Source of the DNA: Amycolatopsis pithecellobii
GTDB lineage: Bacteria > Actinomycetota > Actinomycetes > Mycobacteriales > Pseudonocardiaceae
NCBI RefSeq assembly: GCF_009707865.1
Contig: NZ_WMBA01000044.1
Span: 1-64,000 of the forward strand
Reading direction: 5' to 3'
Length of the DNA: 64,000 nucleotides
A model generated the notes under the pieces. The model was not told the DNA's origin. It made no database searches and was given only the letters and a program-made list of their open reading frames with translations. The translations under genes were made by a program, and so were the position numbers. Positions 49,622 through 61,991 of the stretch are shown here, piece by piece (positions within the stretch are counted from its first letter, which is position 1; each line of letters starts with the position of its first letter).

Positions 49622-51984
49622 CCCTGCCCGTCCACGCGGTACTGGGTGAGCTGACCGCCGCACTCGACGCACACGGCACAGCGGTGCTCGTCGCGCCACC
49701 GGGCACCGGCAAGACGACACTGGTGCCGCTCGCCCTCGCCGAGCACACGGGCGGGCGCATCGTCGTGGCCGAACCGCGGCGGCTTGCGGCACGGGCGGCG
49801 GCAAGCCGGATGGCGTCGCTGCTCGGGGAGAAAGTCGGCGAGACGGTCGGCTATGCGGTGCGCGGGGACCGGAAAGTGTCCGCACGTACCAGGATCGAGG
49901 TCGTCACCTCGGGACTCCTCGTGCGACGCGTACAGTCCGATCCAGAATTGTCCAATGTGGACATTGTACTGCTCGACGAGTGTCACGAACGTCATCTCGA
50001 CGCCGATCTGCTGCTCGCGTTGCTGCTGGACGTTCGTGCCGGGCTACGCGAGGACCTCAAGCTGCTGGCCACGTCGGCGACCGTCGCGGCGGACAGGCTC
50101 GCTACGCTACTCGGCGAAGCGCCCGTCATCACCGCGCACGCCCGGACCTTTCCCGTCGAAATCAGCTACCTGCCACCCGTACGGAACGAACGCGTGGAGG
50201 CATCGGTCGCTCGCGCGGTGCGCGTCGCGTTGTCCGAAGGGGACGGTGACGTACTCGCCTTCCTTCCCGGTGCCGGCGAGATCGCCAGGACGACCTCCTT
50301 ACTGTCCGATGTGGACGCTGACGTGCTTCCGTTGCACGGCAGGCTCACCGCCGCACGCCAGGAAGCCGCGCTCACGCCGGGGCCACGACGCAGGGTCGTA
50401 CTGGCCACCGCGGTCGCCGAGTCGAGCCTCACGGTGCCCGGGGTGCGTGCGGTCGTCGACTCCGGCCTCTCCCGGATACCGCGGGTGGACCATCGCCGTG
50501 GGCTTTCGGGGCTCGCCACCGTGCGGGTTTCCGCCGCGGTGGCCGCACAACGAGCCGGCCGGGCCGGTCGTGAGGCGCCTGGCCGCGTCTACCGCTGCTG
50601 GCCGCAATACGAGCAGGCCGGACTGCCCGCCTATCCCGAACCCGAGATCCGGACCGCCGATCTGGCCCGGCTCGCGCTCGAACTGGCCTGCTGGTCGACC
50701 CCGGATGGCGCCGGGCTGTCCTGGTGGGAGGCGCCGCCGGAAGGCCCGCTCGAAGCCGGGCAGGCGCTCCTGCACACGCTGGGCGCGCTCCAGGGCGGCA
50801 AAATCACCGCCCGTGGCCGTAAAATGGCCACCCTCGGCCTGCATCCACGGCTCGCGCGCGCCTTGCTCGACGGCGCCGCCGAGGTCGGGCCGCGGTCCGC
50901 CGCCGAGGTCGTGGCGCTGCTGGACGCCGGCGGGACGCACACCGATGTCGAGGCCGAACTCCGCAGACTCGCCACGGATCAGCGCCGGCGCACGGAAGTC
51001 CAGCGGCTCGCCCGGCTCGTGCCCGCGGCGCCGGAAGCGCCCGACCCGGCTCTGGTCGTGGCGCTGGCGCATCCGGAACGGCTGGCACGCAGGCGGGACA
51101 GGGATTCCGCGGTGTATCTGATGGCCGGCGGCACGGCGGCGGAACTGCCCGCCGGCAGCGGACTTGGCGACGCCGAATGGCTGGCCGTGGCCGAAGCGAC
51201 GCGCGATCCGGGGCGGGCACACGGAATCATCCGGCTCGCCGCCCGTGCCGATCTCGAGCTCGCGCTCCGCGCCGCGCCGAACCTGGTGTCCGAAGTGGAC
51301 GAAGTGCGCTGGTCGGGCGACATCGTCGCACGGTCGGTGCGGCGGCTGGGCGCGATCACGCTGTCCGAACGCCCATTGCGCGACCCGGCACCGGAACTGG
51401 TGCGCCAGGCACTGCTCGACGGCCTTCGCGAAGAAGGTCCAGACCTCTTGTCGTGGTCGGCTGGAGCCCGGAATCTGCGGCAGCGCTTGGCTTTCCTGCA
51501 TCTCGTGCACGGCGAGCCGTGGCCGGACATGTCCGACGACGCGGTGCTGGCCGCTGCGCGCGAGTGGCTCGGCACGGCACGACGCCGGGCCGATCTCGCC
51601 CGGATCGACACGGCCAAGGCACTGCGCGGATTACTTCCCTGGCCGGAAGCGGCCCGGCTCGACGAGCTTGCCCCCGAACGGATCGAGGTGCCCTCGGGCT
51701 CGCATGTCCGCGTCGACTACTCGACCGGAGAACCCGTGCTCGCGGTGAAGCTGCAGGAAACGTTCGGCTGGCTGGAAACCCCGCGAGTGTCCGGAGTACC
51801 GGTGCTCCTGCACCTGCTCTCCCCCGCCGGGCGGCCGGTCGCGGTGACGAGTGACCTGAAGTCCTTCTGGGACAACGGGTACTCCTCGGTGCGCGCGGAA
51901 CTGCGTGGCCGTTATCCCAAGCATCCGTGGCCCGAGGACCCGGTCACCGCCACCGCGACCCGCCACACTAAGCGGCGGTCGTAG
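49618..51984 (+). CDS. hrpB: ATP-dependent helicase HrpB
   Basis: A 788-residue DEAH/RHA helicase. Walker A is 'LVAPPGTGKTTLVPLAL' (about residues 24-40), motif Ia is 'VAEPRRLAARAA', motif II is 'LLDECHERHLDADLLLAL' (D-E-C-H), motif III is 'LATSATV', and the C-terminal motifs are in 'VVLATAVAESSLTVPGVRAV' and 'AAQRAGRAGREAPGR'. The C-terminal region matches the HrpB_C domain. It has the usual length. It overlaps both the preceding lipoprotein gene and, by 17 bases, the convergent next gene. Confidence 0.93.
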   Translation: MTLPVHAVLGELTAALDAHGTAVLVAPPGTGKTTLVPLALAEHTGGRIVVAEPRRLAARAAASRMASLLGEKVGETVGYAVRGDRKVSARTRIEVVTSGLLVRRVQSDPELSNVDIVLLDECHERHLDADLLLALLLDVRAGLREDLKLLATSATVAADRLATLLGEAPVITAHARTFPVEISYLPPVRNERVEASVARAVRVALSEGDGDVLAFLPGAGEIARTTSLLSDVDADVLPLHGRLTAARQEAALTPGPRRRVVLATAVAESSLTVPGVRAVVDSGLSRIPRVDHRRGLSGLATVRVSAAVAAQRAGRAGREAPGRVYRCWPQYEQAGLPAYPEPEIRTADLARLALELACWSTPDGAGLSWWEAPPEGPLEAGQALLHTLGALQGGKITARGRKMATLGLHPRLARALLDGAAEVGPRSAAEVVALLDAGGTHTDVEAELRRLATDQRRRTEVQRLARLVPAAPEAPDPALVVALAHPERLARRRDRDSAVYLMAGGTAAELPAGSGLGDAEWLAVAEATRDPGRAHGIIRLAARADLELALRAAPNLVSEVDEVRWSGDIVARSVRRLGAITLSERPLRDPAPELVRQALLDGLREEGPDLLSWSAGARNLRQRLAFLHLVHGEPWPDMSDDAVLAAAREWLGTARRRADLARIDTAKALRGLLPWPEAARLDELAPERIEVPSGSHVRVDYSTGEPVLAVKLQETFGWLETPRVSGVPVLLHLLSPAGRPVAVTSDLKSFWDNGYSSVRAELRGRYPKHPWPEDPVTATATRHTKRRS

Positions 51985-52684
51985 TGTCGATCAGGGCAAG
52001 CGCCTGCGGCCAGGAGAGCGCGAAAGCCTCGGCGTTGACCGGATTCTCCTGCCGGGCCTTGGCGCTGAATCCGTGCTCGGCGTGCGGGAACAGCTGGACG
52101 AAAGTCGCACCGTGCTCCCGCGATTCGAGCGCGGCCTGCAGCCGGTTGAAACTCTCGACCGGCACCAGGGTGTCGGCTCCCGGGTAGATCAGCAGCGCCG
52201 GCGCTTCGATCCGCCCGGTGTGCTCAGCGGCGTCGAGCGTGTGGTTCGGCGCCGGGGTTCCGGGCACGGTCGGGTGGTAGGCGACGACGTTCGCGACGCG
52301 GTTGTCCACTCCACCGAGCAGCAGCGCGAACCGGCCGCCGAGGCACCAGCCCATGACGCCCGCTTTCGTGCAGCCGAGTTCGCCGAACAGGTGGTCCAGC
52401 AGGGCCCGCTGCTCGGCGAGACACGTTTCGTCATCGAACTTCTGCATGAGGCCCATGAGCTCTTCGATGCTGGTGTCGTCGCTGCTCACGCCGTGAAACG
52501 GGTCCCAGACCAGTGCTGTGACGCCGCGCGCGGCCAGTTCGTCGGCCCAGTCCCGCAGCTGGGCGCCGATACCGGTGATCATCGGCAGCAGCAGCATGCC
52601 GCGTGCGGATCCACCCGCCGGGCGGGCGAGATAGGCGTTCAGTTCGCCGACGCTGACGGTGCCGGTCTCTGTGGCTGTTGTCAT
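51968..52684 (-). CDS. Dienelactone hydrolase family protein
   Basis: A 238-residue alpha/beta hydrolase: 'SARGMLLLPMITGIGAQLRD', nucleophile motif 'AGVMGWCLGGRFALLLGG' (G-x-C-x-G, Cys nucleophile), catalytic Asp in 'LLIYPGADTLVPVESFNR' and His in 'FPHAEHGFSA'. Cys as nucleophile is typical of the dienelactone-hydrolase branch. The substrate is unknown. Its stop lies 17 bases inside the convergent hrpB gene. Confidence 0.9.
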   Translation of the reverse strand: MTTATETGTVSVGELNAYLARPAGGSARGMLLLPMITGIGAQLRDWADELAARGVTALVWDPFHGVSSDDTSIEELMGLMQKFDDETCLAEQRALLDHLFGELGCTKAGVMGWCLGGRFALLLGGVDNRVANVVAYHPTVPGTPAPNHTLDAAEHTGRIEAPALLIYPGADTLVPVESFNRLQAALESREHGATFVQLFPHAEHGFSAKARQENPVNAEAFALSWPQALALIDTTTAA

Positions 52685-52718
52685 GCCCCGAACCTTAGTG
52701 AGGTGAGATGATCGGACG

Positions 52719-52925
52719 ATGAACGACCGCAGTCTCGCCGCGCAGCTCGGACCGCTGCCCGAAGGGGTCGCGGCACTTCCCGAAGAACATCAGCAGGATC
52801 TCGCGGACGCGCTGCGCGAGGCGCGGCAGCGGCAAGGACGGGCGCTGGCGAAGGCGGGCAACGAGGCACTGCGCTTCATCCCCGCGCTGGTGCGCCCGGC
52901 GATCCGCCGCGCGATGGGGCTGTGA
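52719..52925 (+). CDS. Small helical protein (actinobacterial, unknown)
   Basis: A 68-residue protein: 'QLGPLPEGVAALPEEHQQDL', 'ADALREARQRQGRALAKAGN', 'EALRFIPALVRPAIRRAMG'. Charged helices with a basic C-terminus. Its stop is directly followed by the next ATG (no gap), so the two are co-translated. Function unknown. Confidence 0.68.
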   Translation: MNDRSLAAQLGPLPEGVAALPEEHQQDLADALREARQRQGRALAKAGNEALRFIPALVRPAIRRAMGL

Positions 52926-53504
52926 ATGGGTTCTGACGCCGAGATTCGCAAGCTCGCCAGGGCACTCGAAGTACCGCCGGAACGGCTGGGTTATCTGCGG
53001 GACGTGCCCGTCGGGGAGTTACGGGCGCTGCGCGCGCGGACGACGGACGTGCTTTACGACGCGCACCTGGATGTACTGGAGCGGATGGCGGGCGCGAGCA
53101 GGCTGCTGCCGAGCCCGTTGCTGGCAAGGCTGGCGGAGCGGGTGTTCGGCCCGCTGCTCTCGGCGCGGATCGCGGGCCTTGTCGAGGCGCGTCACGGGGT
53201 GGACATCGCGAAACGCCTTTCGTCGCGCTTTCTCGCCGATGTCGCCGCGGAGCTGGATCCGCGGCGGGCGGCCGGGATCATCGCGGGCCTGCCGGCGCCC
53301 GTGGTGACGGCGGTCGCGGCGGAACTGGCGCGGCGCCGGGACTGGATCACCATCGCGCGGTTCGTGGACCTGCTGCCACGGCCGACGATCATGGCGAGTG
53401 TCGAAGCCATCCCACGGGATGCGTTGCCAGAAGTGGCCGAACTGCTCGACGAGCCGAGGCGCGTGCGATACCTGTTGGGGGAGAACGACGATCTGGCTGG
53501 GTGA
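52926..53504 (+). CDS. Helical hypothetical protein, MgtE-N-like repeats
   Basis: A 192-residue protein starting right after the preceding stop. It is rich in helices of the type 'ELDPRRAAGIIAGLPAPVVT' and 'AVAAELARRRDWITIARFVD', the repeating pattern seen in MgtE N-terminal domains. There is no membrane segment. It is probably a cytoplasmic protein of unknown role, coupled to the 52719 product. Confidence 0.65.
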   Translation: MGSDAEIRKLARALEVPPERLGYLRDVPVGELRALRARTTDVLYDAHLDVLERMAGASRLLPSPLLARLAERVFGPLLSARIAGLVEARHGVDIAKRLSSRFLADVAAELDPRRAAGIIAGLPAPVVTAVAAELARRRDWITIARFVDLLPRPTIMASVEAIPRDALPEVAELLDEPRRVRYLLGENDDLAG

Positions 53505-53594
53505 ACCGCCCGTGGTGGAACGTATTTGACCTTCCAGTGCCCCGCGGCGGGGAGAGCCGGAACTTCGGCGGCGCCGGACGCGTCCGGAATCACC

Positions 53595-54131
53595 GTGATA
53601 GCCAAGCTTGGAACGTACGCCGCGGCTGTGCTGGCCGCCGCGTCCTGTCTGTGGTCGGCCGGGATCGTCGTGCGGGAACTGGGTGGCGACCTGTCCCCCA
53701 CCACCGTGCAAGCTCTCGGGCCGCTGCCGAAACCCGTCCCCCGGCCAGCTCCGGAGCCGGCCGCACCGGCACCCGAGCCCAGTCCGGCGCCCGACGCGTC
53801 AGAAGCTCCAGCGGTGCCGCCTACTCCTCAGGACCCCATGCTCCCAGGCGTGCCTACCGCACCCGGGCGCCCGGCCGGAACGCCTTCCACACCGGCGATT
53901 CCGCGACCGTCCACACCGGACCAACCGGCGCCGCGACCGGTCGCCCCGGAACCCGGCGAACCGGCGCCTGTCGCCCCCGCACCGGCCGACCCGCCTGCCA
54001 AGCCCGGCGATCCAGCGCCCCCGACGGAAACGCCGGAGCCGGTTACCCCAGCTCCGGCGCCCGAACCCGCTTGCGGAACCGTGCTCGGCTCGTTCTTCTG
54101 CGCCGTGCTTCAGCCCGCGACGATCAGATAA
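53595..54131 (+). CDS. Membrane-anchored Pro-rich protein
   Basis: I choose GTG 53595 (178 residues); the frame extends to a TTG at 53526. A short basic start leads into one hydrophobic segment ('LGTYAAAVLAAASCLWSAGI'), then a long Pro/Ala/Glu-rich low-complexity region (about residues 45-155) and a short end with two Cys ('ACGTVLGSFFCAVLQ'). It looks like a wall-spanning linker protein. The end overlaps the convergent 54110 gene. Confidence 0.65.
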   Translation: MIAKLGTYAAAVLAAASCLWSAGIVVRELGGDLSPTTVQALGPLPKPVPRPAPEPAAPAPEPSPAPDASEAPAVPPTPQDPMLPGVPTAPGRPAGTPSTPAIPRPSTPDQPAPRPVAPEPGEPAPVAPAPADPPAKPGDPAPPTETPEPVTPAPAPEPACGTVLGSFFCAVLQPATIR

Positions 54132-54334
54132 ATCCCGTACCCCACAACAGAAACACAGATCGCGAAGCAGATCACCGCGGTGGTGAGACCGGAGGCGCCG
54201 CTGGTCCCTGCCTCGCGCGCCGTCGTGCGCGCGGCCAGGCCGCGCACACCGAACGCGAACACGCTCGTGATGACGCCGACCGCGACGATGGCGATCAGGA
54301 ACACGCTGCCCAGGGCAGCCCAGTCGATCTTCAT
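54110..54334 (-). CDS. Small two-helix membrane protein downstream of pit
   Basis: A 74-residue protein: helix 'WAALGSVFLIAIVAVGVITS', a short basic loop, and a second helix 'GLTTAVICFAICVSVVGYGI'. It lies 8 bases after the Pit transporter gene and is probably co-transcribed, so it may help or modulate phosphate uptake. No family is recognised. Confidence 0.68.
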   Translation of the reverse strand: MKIDWAALGSVFLIAIVAVGVITSVFAFGVRGLAARTTAREAGTSGASGLTTAVICFAICVSVVGYGIYLIVAG

Positions 54335-54342
54335 CGCGCTCC

Positions 54343-55470
54343 TCAGGCCGCCGCGGCGACCGGCTCAGCCGGCGCGGTCTCGTTGACGTTGCTCGCGGTC
54401 ACCGGGTTTCGCCGCGACCACAGGTAGATGATGACCGCGAAGGCCACCCCCGCTACGCCCACCAGTACGGTGCCGATGTTGCCACTACTGGCCGCTTCCG
54501 AAGCGATCGCCCCGACAACGGCCGCGGCGGGCAAGGTGAACAGCCAGGCCAGCACCATCCGGCCCGCGACGCCCCAGCGCACCTCGGCGAGTTTGCGCCC
54601 GACACCGGAACCGATGATCCCGCCCGAGCACACATGCGTGGTGGACAGCGCGAACCCGAGATGGGACGACGCGAGGATCGTCACCGCGGCGCTGGTCTCG
54701 GCGGCAAACCCTTGCGGCGTCTGGATTTCGGTGATCTTCTTGCCCATCGTCTGGATGATCCGCCACCCCCCGAGGTACGTGCCGGCCGCGATCGCCGCAC
54801 CCGCACTGAGAATGACCCACCACGGCGGCGCGGAACCGGCCGCGAGCGAACCCGACGAAATCAGCGTGAGCGTGATGACGCCCATTGTCTTCTGCGCGTC
54901 ATTCGTCCCGTGCGCCAGCGAAACGAGCGAAGCCGAAAGAGCCTGTGCCGTCTTGAATCCCTTCGACACCACGTCTTGCCGGGCCGAAGCGGTGATCTTG
55001 TAGACCAGGAAAGTACCGAGCACCGCGACAAGACCGGCCACGATCGGCGAAGCGACCGCCGGGATCAGGATCTTCGACACCACCGAGCCGAAATGGACCG
55101 CGTCGGCGCCCGAGGCGATCCAGGTCGCGCCGATCAGGCCACCGAACAAAGCATGTGAGGAACTCGACGGCAAACCCAGCAGCCAGGTCAGCAGATTCCA
55201 CACAATCGCACCGACGAGCCCGGCGAAAACAATGACCGGGGTCACTTTCGTATCGTCGACAATACCGCCCGAGATCGTTTTGGCGACCTCGATCGACAGG
55301 AACGCGCCGACCAGGTTCAGCACCGCGGAAATGGCGACCGCGACCTTGGGTTTGAGCGCTCCCGTCGCGATGGACGTCGCCATCGCATTCGCTGTGTCAT
55401 GAAAACCGTTGGTGAAGTCGAAGGCCAATGCCGCGACCACCACAACGATGACTATGAGTGAGACATCCAC
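54343..55470 (-). CDS. pit: Low-affinity inorganic phosphate transporter (Pit family)
   Basis: A 375-residue membrane protein with the PHO4/Pit pattern: 'ALAFDFTNGFHDTANAMATS' (N-G-F-H-D-T-A-N), a second repeat half including 'SLAHGTNDAQKTMGVITLTL' (G-T-N-D-A-Q-K) and an 'ALFGGLIGATWIASGADAV' stretch. Pit carries metal-phosphate with protons. Gene order with a small membrane protein after it is common in actinobacteria. The start has no close competitor. Confidence 0.93.
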   Translation of the reverse strand: MDVSLIVIVVVVAALAFDFTNGFHDTANAMATSIATGALKPKVAVAISAVLNLVGAFLSIEVAKTISGGIVDDTKVTPVIVFAGLVGAIVWNLLTWLLGLPSSSSHALFGGLIGATWIASGADAVHFGSVVSKILIPAVASPIVAGLVAVLGTFLVYKITASARQDVVSKGFKTAQALSASLVSLAHGTNDAQKTMGVITLTLISSGSLAAGSAPPWWVILSAGAAIAAGTYLGGWRIIQTMGKKITEIQTPQGFAAETSAAVTILASSHLGFALSTTHVCSGGIIGSGVGRKLAEVRWGVAGRMVLAWLFTLPAAAVVGAIASEAASSGNIGTVLVGVAGVAFAVIIYLWSRRNPVTASNVNETAPAEPVAAAA

Positions 55471-55485
55471 ATGTCCAAAGGCTAC

Positions 55486-56664
55486 TCAGCGGGTGAAGAA
55501 TGCAGACGGTCCGTAGTTGAACATCGGGTGAATGCCGCCGCGCCATACCGCCCAGATGAGCGGTACTCCCGGGCGATATGCGAGGTGCGTCACGGATGGC
55601 GCATTCAGCACCTGCAAATCGGCGCGCGCACCCGGCCGCAGCACGCCGACATCGTCGCGCCGCAATGCCCGCGCTCCGCCGGCCGTCGCCGCCCAGACCG
55701 CTTCCTCGACCGACATTCCCATCTGCAGCACGGCTGTCGCAATACAGAAGGCCATCGATGTCGTGTACGAGCTCCCCGGATTCGCGTTGCTGGCCAGCGC
55801 GACCACCGCGCCGGCGTCGAGCAGCCGCCGGGCCGGCGCGAGCGGCTGCCTGGTCGACAGATCACAGGCGGGCAGCAGGGTCGCGACGGTGTCCGAATCC
55901 GCCAGCGCGGCCACGTCGTCGCCGGTCAGGTAGGTGCAGTGATCGACGCTGGCGGCGCCGTGCCGGACGGCGAGTTGTACCCCGGGGCCGCGGCCGAGCT
56001 GGTTGCCGTGCACCCGGATGCCGAGCCCCCGCGCGGCCGCGGCGCACAACACCCGCTCGGACTGGGCCTCGTCGAAGGCGCCCTGCTCGCAGAAGACGTC
56101 CACCCAGCGGACCAGATCCGCGGTGGCGTCCATCATCTCGCCACACACCAGATCCACATAGGACTCAGGTTCGGTCCCAGGTGGAACGACGTGTGCACCG
56201 AGGAACGTCACCTCGTCCACCACCTCAGCCGCGATCCGCGCCGAGCGGACTTCGTCCACAACGGACAGTCCGTAGCCGGTCTTGGTCTCCAGACAGGTCG
56301 TGCCCTGGCTCAGCGCTTCGCCGGCGTGCCACCGCAGGTTCGCGGCCAACTGCTCGTCGGAAGCGGCGCGGGTGGCTTCGACGGTGACCCCGATTCCCCC
56401 TGCGGTGTAAGGCTTCCCGGCCATGCGCGCGGCGAACTCGGAGGTCCTGTCCCCGGCGAACACCAGGTGGGTATGGCTGTCCACCCAGCCGGGCAGCGCG
56501 GCCCGGCCTTCGACGTCAACGCGTTCGTCGGCCGCCGGGGCGGCCTCCGACGGGCCCACCCACGCGATACGTCCGCCGTCGAGCACCACGGCCGCATCGG
56601 TCAGCCTGCCAATCTCGGGATCGTTCGTGGTCAGCTCGCCGATCCCGTCGATCACGATCGCCAC
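55486..56664 (-). CDS. hutI: Imidazolonepropionase HutI
   Basis: A 392-residue amidohydrolase: '[20 protein letters not shown]' (HxH metal motif), '[20 protein letters not shown]' (with conserved Lys), later a His in '[20 protein letters not shown]'. It converts imidazolone propionate to formimidoylglutamate with a metal ion. It overlaps hutF by 13 bases (56652-56664), so the genes are co-transcribed and coupled. Normal length for the family. Confidence 0.93.
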   Translation of the reverse strand: MAIVIDGIGELTTNDPEIGRLTDAAVVLDGGRIAWVGPSEAAPAADERVDVEGRAALPGWVDSHTHLVFAGDRTSEFAARMAGKPYTAGGIGVTVEATRAASDEQLAANLRWHAGEALSQGTTCLETKTGYGLSVVDEVRSARIAAEVVDEVTFLGAHVVPPGTEPESYVDLVCGEMMDATADLVRWVDVFCEQGAFDEAQSERVLCAAAARGLGIRVHGNQLGRGPGVQLAVRHGAASVDHCTYLTGDDVAALADSDTVATLLPACDLSTRQPLAPARRLLDAGAVVALASNANPGSSYTTSMAFCIATAVLQMGMSVEEAVWAATAGGARALRRDDVGVLRPGARADLQVLNAPSVTHLAYRPGVPLIWAVWRGGIHPMFNYGPSAFFTR

Positions 56665-57908
56665 AGCGCCTCGATCTCCTTTGCCAGCACCATTTCCGGC
56701 CGCTCGATGAGCTGGTGCTCCCGGTCCCGGACGACCCGGCGCCCCCCGATCAGCACATCCGTCACGTCCGCCGCCGAAGCGGCGAACAGAACGCCCTCCG
56801 GCTCGATCCCCGCGGTGCGCACCGTTTCGAGATCGACCACGACGAGGTCCGCCGGCGCACCCGCCACCAGACCGGCTCCGCCAGCCGCGGCCAGCAGTTC
56901 CGCAGGCGTGAACCGGCCCCGGGTCTCAGCCGCCAGTCGTTCGCCCATCTCCAGTGCCCTGACCTCCTCGAACGGATCGACGACCGCGTGGCTGTCGCTG
57001 CCAAGGCACAGCGCCACCCCTGCATCGGCGAGCGCCCGCGCCGGGCCGATGCCGTCACCGAGATCCCGTTCCGTGGTGGGACAGAAGCAAACCCGGGTGC
57101 CATCCAGCGTCGCGATATCAGCCTCGGTCAGGTGCGTCCCGTGCACCGCGACCGTGCCGGGCCCGAACACACCCGCGTCGGCCAGCACGCGCGCCGGCGT
57201 CCTGCCGTAGTAGGCAAGGCATTCCTCGTTTTCCCCGCGCTGCTCGGAAAGATGAACGTGAAGTGGCCGACCGGTGATCACCGGCAGCTGCTCGGCAGGG
57301 ACGGCGCGGACCGAGTGCACGGCGGCGCCGACGCGAACCTCCCCGGCGGGCTTGAACCTCGCCACCCGCTCAGCCCAGGCCTCCGCATCGGCGTCCGCGA
57401 ACCGTTTCTGCCGCTCGTCGAGCCCGCGGCCGAAACCGCCGGTGAGATAACAGGTGTCCAGCACGGTGAGCCGGATTCCCGCGTCCGTAGCGGCTTCTGC
57501 CAGTGCGTACCCCATCGCGTTCGGGTCGGCGTAGGGGCGCCCACCTGGCGCGTGATGCAGGTAGTGGAACTCCGCCACACTCGTGTACCCGGCGAGTGTC
57601 AGTTCGGCGAAGACACCCCGTGCCAAGCGGTAGTAGGACTCGGGATCGAGCCGCCCCGCGAGCGCGTACATCTGCTCACGCCAGGTCCAGAATGTGCCGC
57701 GGTCCTGCTGGGTGCGGCCACGCAGGGCGCGGTGGAAGGCGTGCGAGTGCTCGTTGACGAACCCGGGCAGGACCAGTCCATTGAGGACGGCTCCGGCGCG
57801 CGGCCGCCCCGGTGTAAGCGCTTTCAGCCGGCCCGCCTCGACGTCGATCCGCACACCGTTCGCCACCCCGCCCGGCAGCCATGCCCGCGCACACCAGTAG
57901 GTCGTCAT
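56652..57908 (-). CDS. hutF: Formimidoylglutamate deiminase HutF
   Basis: I use ATG 57908 (418 residues); the longer frame is upstream noise. Amidohydrolase motifs: '[20 protein letters not shown]' (HxH), '[20 protein letters not shown]', '[20 protein letters not shown]' and '[20 protein letters not shown]'. HutF deaminates formimidoylglutamate to formylglutamate and ammonia, so this organism uses the deiminase branch and needs HutG, which is not in the window. It is 13 bases after hutU. Confidence 0.9.
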   Translation of the reverse strand: MTTYWCARAWLPGGVANGVRIDVEAGRLKALTPGRPRAGAVLNGLVLPGFVNEHSHAFHRALRGRTQQDRGTFWTWREQMYALAGRLDPESYYRLARGVFAELTLAGYTSVAEFHYLHHAPGGRPYADPNAMGYALAEAATDAGIRLTVLDTCYLTGGFGRGLDERQKRFADADAEAWAERVARFKPAGEVRVGAAVHSVRAVPAEQLPVITGRPLHVHLSEQRGENEECLAYYGRTPARVLADAGVFGPGTVAVHGTHLTEADIATLDGTRVCFCPTTERDLGDGIGPARALADAGVALCLGSDSHAVVDPFEEVRALEMGERLAAETRGRFTPAELLAAAGGAGLVAGAPADLVVVDLETVRTAGIEPEGVLFAASAADVTDVLIGGRRVVRDREHQLIERPEMVLAKEIEALWRS

Positions 57909-57921
57909 GTCGACACAAGCC

Positions 57922-59564
<1,643 letters not shown>

Positions 59565-59568
<4 letters not shown>

Positions 59569-61088
59569 GGTTCCTCCAGTGCCTGTAGTACGGCTCCTGA
59601 TCTCACAAGTTCTTCCACCGCCGCGATTTCCGGCGCCAGATGCCGGTCCGGCCCCGTCCCGCCGACGCGGGTGCGCACGATGTCCCGCACCGCACCGGTC
59701 ACCGGCGAAGGACGCAGCGGTGCGCGCAAGTCCAGCGCTCGCGCCGCGGTCAGCAACTCGACGGCGAGCACGGTGGTCAGCCCGTCGATGGCGCGCCGCA
59801 GTTTCCGCGCGGCCGACCAGCCCATCGAGACGTGGTCTTCTTGCATGGCACTGCTGGGAATCGAGTCGACGGACGCCGGTACCGCGAGCCGTTTCAGCTC
59901 GCTGACCACGGCGGCCTGCGTGTACTGCGCGATCATGTAACCGGAGTCGACGCCGGGATCGTGTGCCAGGAACGCGGGAAGTCCTTGGGAGCGCGTGACA
60001 TCGAGCATCCGGTCGGTGCGGCGCTCGGCGATGCTCGCGACATCGGCGGCCGGAATGGCCAAAAAGTCCAGCACGTAAGCGATCGGGGCGCCGTGGAAGT
60101 TGCCATTGGACTCGACGCGGCCATCGGGCAGTACCACCGGGTTGTCGATCGCCGACGCCAGTTCCCGGTCGGCGACCAGTTCGGCATGGGCCACCGTGTC
60201 CCGTGCCGCGCCATGCACTTGCGGCGCGCAGCGCAGCGAATACGCGTCCTGGACCCGGGTGTCGTCCGGCCCGCGATGGCTCGCGACGATCTCGGAATCC
60301 TTGAGTGCGGCGAACATCCGGCGCGCGGAAAGCGCTTGCCCGGGATGTGGCCGCAACGCCTGCAGATCGTCGGCGAACGCACGATCGGTGCCCAGCAAGG
60401 CTTCCACGCTCATTGCGCCGGCTAGATCGGCGGTGTCGAGCAGCCGGCGCAGGTCGGCGACGGCCAGCACCAGCATCCCGAGCATGCCGTCGGTGCCGTT
60501 GGTGAGCGCGAGGCCTTCCTTCCCGGCGAGCGTTACCGGGCGAAGATTGGCTTCCGGTAAGGCTTCCGCCGCGGATTTGCGACGCCCTCCGTGTTCCACT
60601 TCGCCTTCCCCCGTCAACGCGAGCGCGACCGCGGCGAGTGGAGCGAGATCCCCGGAACAGCCGAGGGAACCGTACTCGTGCACGACGGGAACGATGCCGG
60701 CGTTGAGCAGTCCGGCGAGCGCCGTCGCGGTTTCCGGGCGCACGCCGGTGTAGCCGCTCGCGAGGGTCCGCAACCGCAGGAACATCAACGCGCGCACGAC
60801 TTCCGGTTCCACCGCCGGCCCGGCGCCCGCCGCATGGGAGCGGATCAGCGAACGCTGCAACGCGGTCCGGCGGCCGGCCGGGATGTGGCGGATGGCCAGC
60901 GCGCCGAACCCGGTCGAAATCCCGTAGACCGGCTCGGGCGCCTCCGCGAGCGCATCGATATGCCGCCGCGTTTCGGCGAGGTTCTTGACGACGGCGTCGG
61001 CCAGCTCGACGCGGGCCCCGCCGCGCGCGACCGCGACGACCTGCTCGCGGGTCACCTGGCCCGAGTCCAACCGCACAGTGCGAGTCAT
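59565..61088 (-). CDS. hutH: Histidine ammonia-lyase HutH
   Basis: It starts at ATG 61088, 507 residues. The MIO-forming triad is Cys144-Ser145-Gly146 in '[12 protein letters not shown]', i.e. C-S-G where many HALs have A-S-G; the Cys variant is known from Streptomyces. Other motifs: '[18 protein letters not shown]' and 'SRIP'-type segments replaced by '[16 protein letters not shown]'. It removes ammonia from histidine to give urocanate. It is the first gene of the operon, divergent from the IclR regulator. Confidence 0.95.
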
Positions 61089-61142
61089 TCGACCATTGCA
61101 CCTGCTCACGGCGGCGCACACACTTGACGATCGCGTGGTTGT

Positions 61143-61158
61143 GTCTGGTATCCCAGAC
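61143..61158. promoter_or_regulatory. Inverted repeat GTCTGGTATCCCAGAC before iclR
   Basis: A 6-bp inverted repeat with a four-base spacer in the 72-base divergent promoter between hutH and the IclR gene, two bases before the iclR start. It is a candidate operator for the IclR protein. Confidence 0.5.
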
Positions 61159-61160
61159 GT

Positions 61161-61955
61161 ATGACGGATGTGCCCGCGCTGCGGCGGGGACTGGCGGTAC
61201 TGAGCGCGCTGGCGAAACACGCCGGGCCGGCGTCGGCCGAGGCGATCGCCAGGGAGCTCGACCTGCCGCGATCCACGACGTATCACCTGCTGGCCGAGCT
61301 CGAGGCGGCGGGTTTCGTCGCGCATCTGCCGGCGGAGCGCCGGTACGGGCTCGGGATCGCGGCGTTCGAGCTGGGTTCGGCGTACCTGCGGCACGATCCG
61401 CTGGAGCGGCTGGCGGATCCGTTGCTGCGCAAGCTTGTCGACGCGATCGGGCACACCGCGCAGCTCGGTGTGCTGTACGGGAACGAGCTGGTCTACTTGG
61501 TGAAGGAACGGCCGGCGCGCCCGGAAACCGTGGTGACCGAGGTGGGCGTACGGATCCCGGCGCATCTGCCCGCCTCCGGGCGCGCGATGCTGATGCATCT
61601 GCCGGCCGCGCAGGTGCGGGCGTTGTTCCCGAACGCGGCCGCTTTCGTGCGCCGCACGGACCGGGGGCCGCGCAGCCTTGCGGATCTACGCCGCCTTCTC
61701 GCCACGGAGCGTCGCCGCGGCTGGGCTGTGGAGGACGGTTTCGTGACGCCAGGCTTCGCGTCGGTGGCCTACCCGGTGTTCGATCACGGCGGCCGTCCGA
61801 TGGCCGCGATCAGCGTGACGCTGCGGCACCACTGCCCGCAGGAGCCCGTGGTGTGCGGGCAGGAATGGCCAGAGCTGGCCCGCCACGTACAACGGGCTGC
61901 CGGCGAACTCACCACCCGAATCGGCGGCCGCCCCAGCGCGGATGCGCCCCGATGA
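61161..61955 (+). CDS. IclR-family regulator of the hut operon
   Basis: A 264-residue protein with an N-terminal winged helix ('[20 protein letters not shown]', '[20 protein letters not shown]') and an IclR effector domain ('[20 protein letters not shown]', '[20 protein letters not shown]', '[20 protein letters not shown]'). Its place opposite hutH makes it the likely hut regulator, perhaps sensing urocanate or imidazolone propionate, which is inference. Confidence 0.9.
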   Translation: MTDVPALRRGLAVLSALAKHAGPASAEAIARELDLPRSTTYHLLAELEAAGFVAHLPAERRYGLGIAAFELGSAYLRHDPLERLADPLLRKLVDAIGHTAQLGVLYGNELVYLVKERPARPETVVTEVGVRIPAHLPASGRAMLMHLPAAQVRALFPNAAAFVRRTDRGPRSLADLRRLLATERRRGWAVEDGFVTPGFASVAYPVFDHGGRPMAAISVTLRHHCPQEPVVCGQEWPELARHVQRAAGELTTRIGGRPSADAPR

Positions 61956-61991
61956 GCTCCGGCTACCACAGAAAGCGGTTACCGGAATTGG

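Noticed and set aside
59569-61119. N-terminal extension of the hutU frame antisense to hutH
   Set aside because: HutU clearly starts at 59568 by family alignment, and the extension lies in another frame of hutH.
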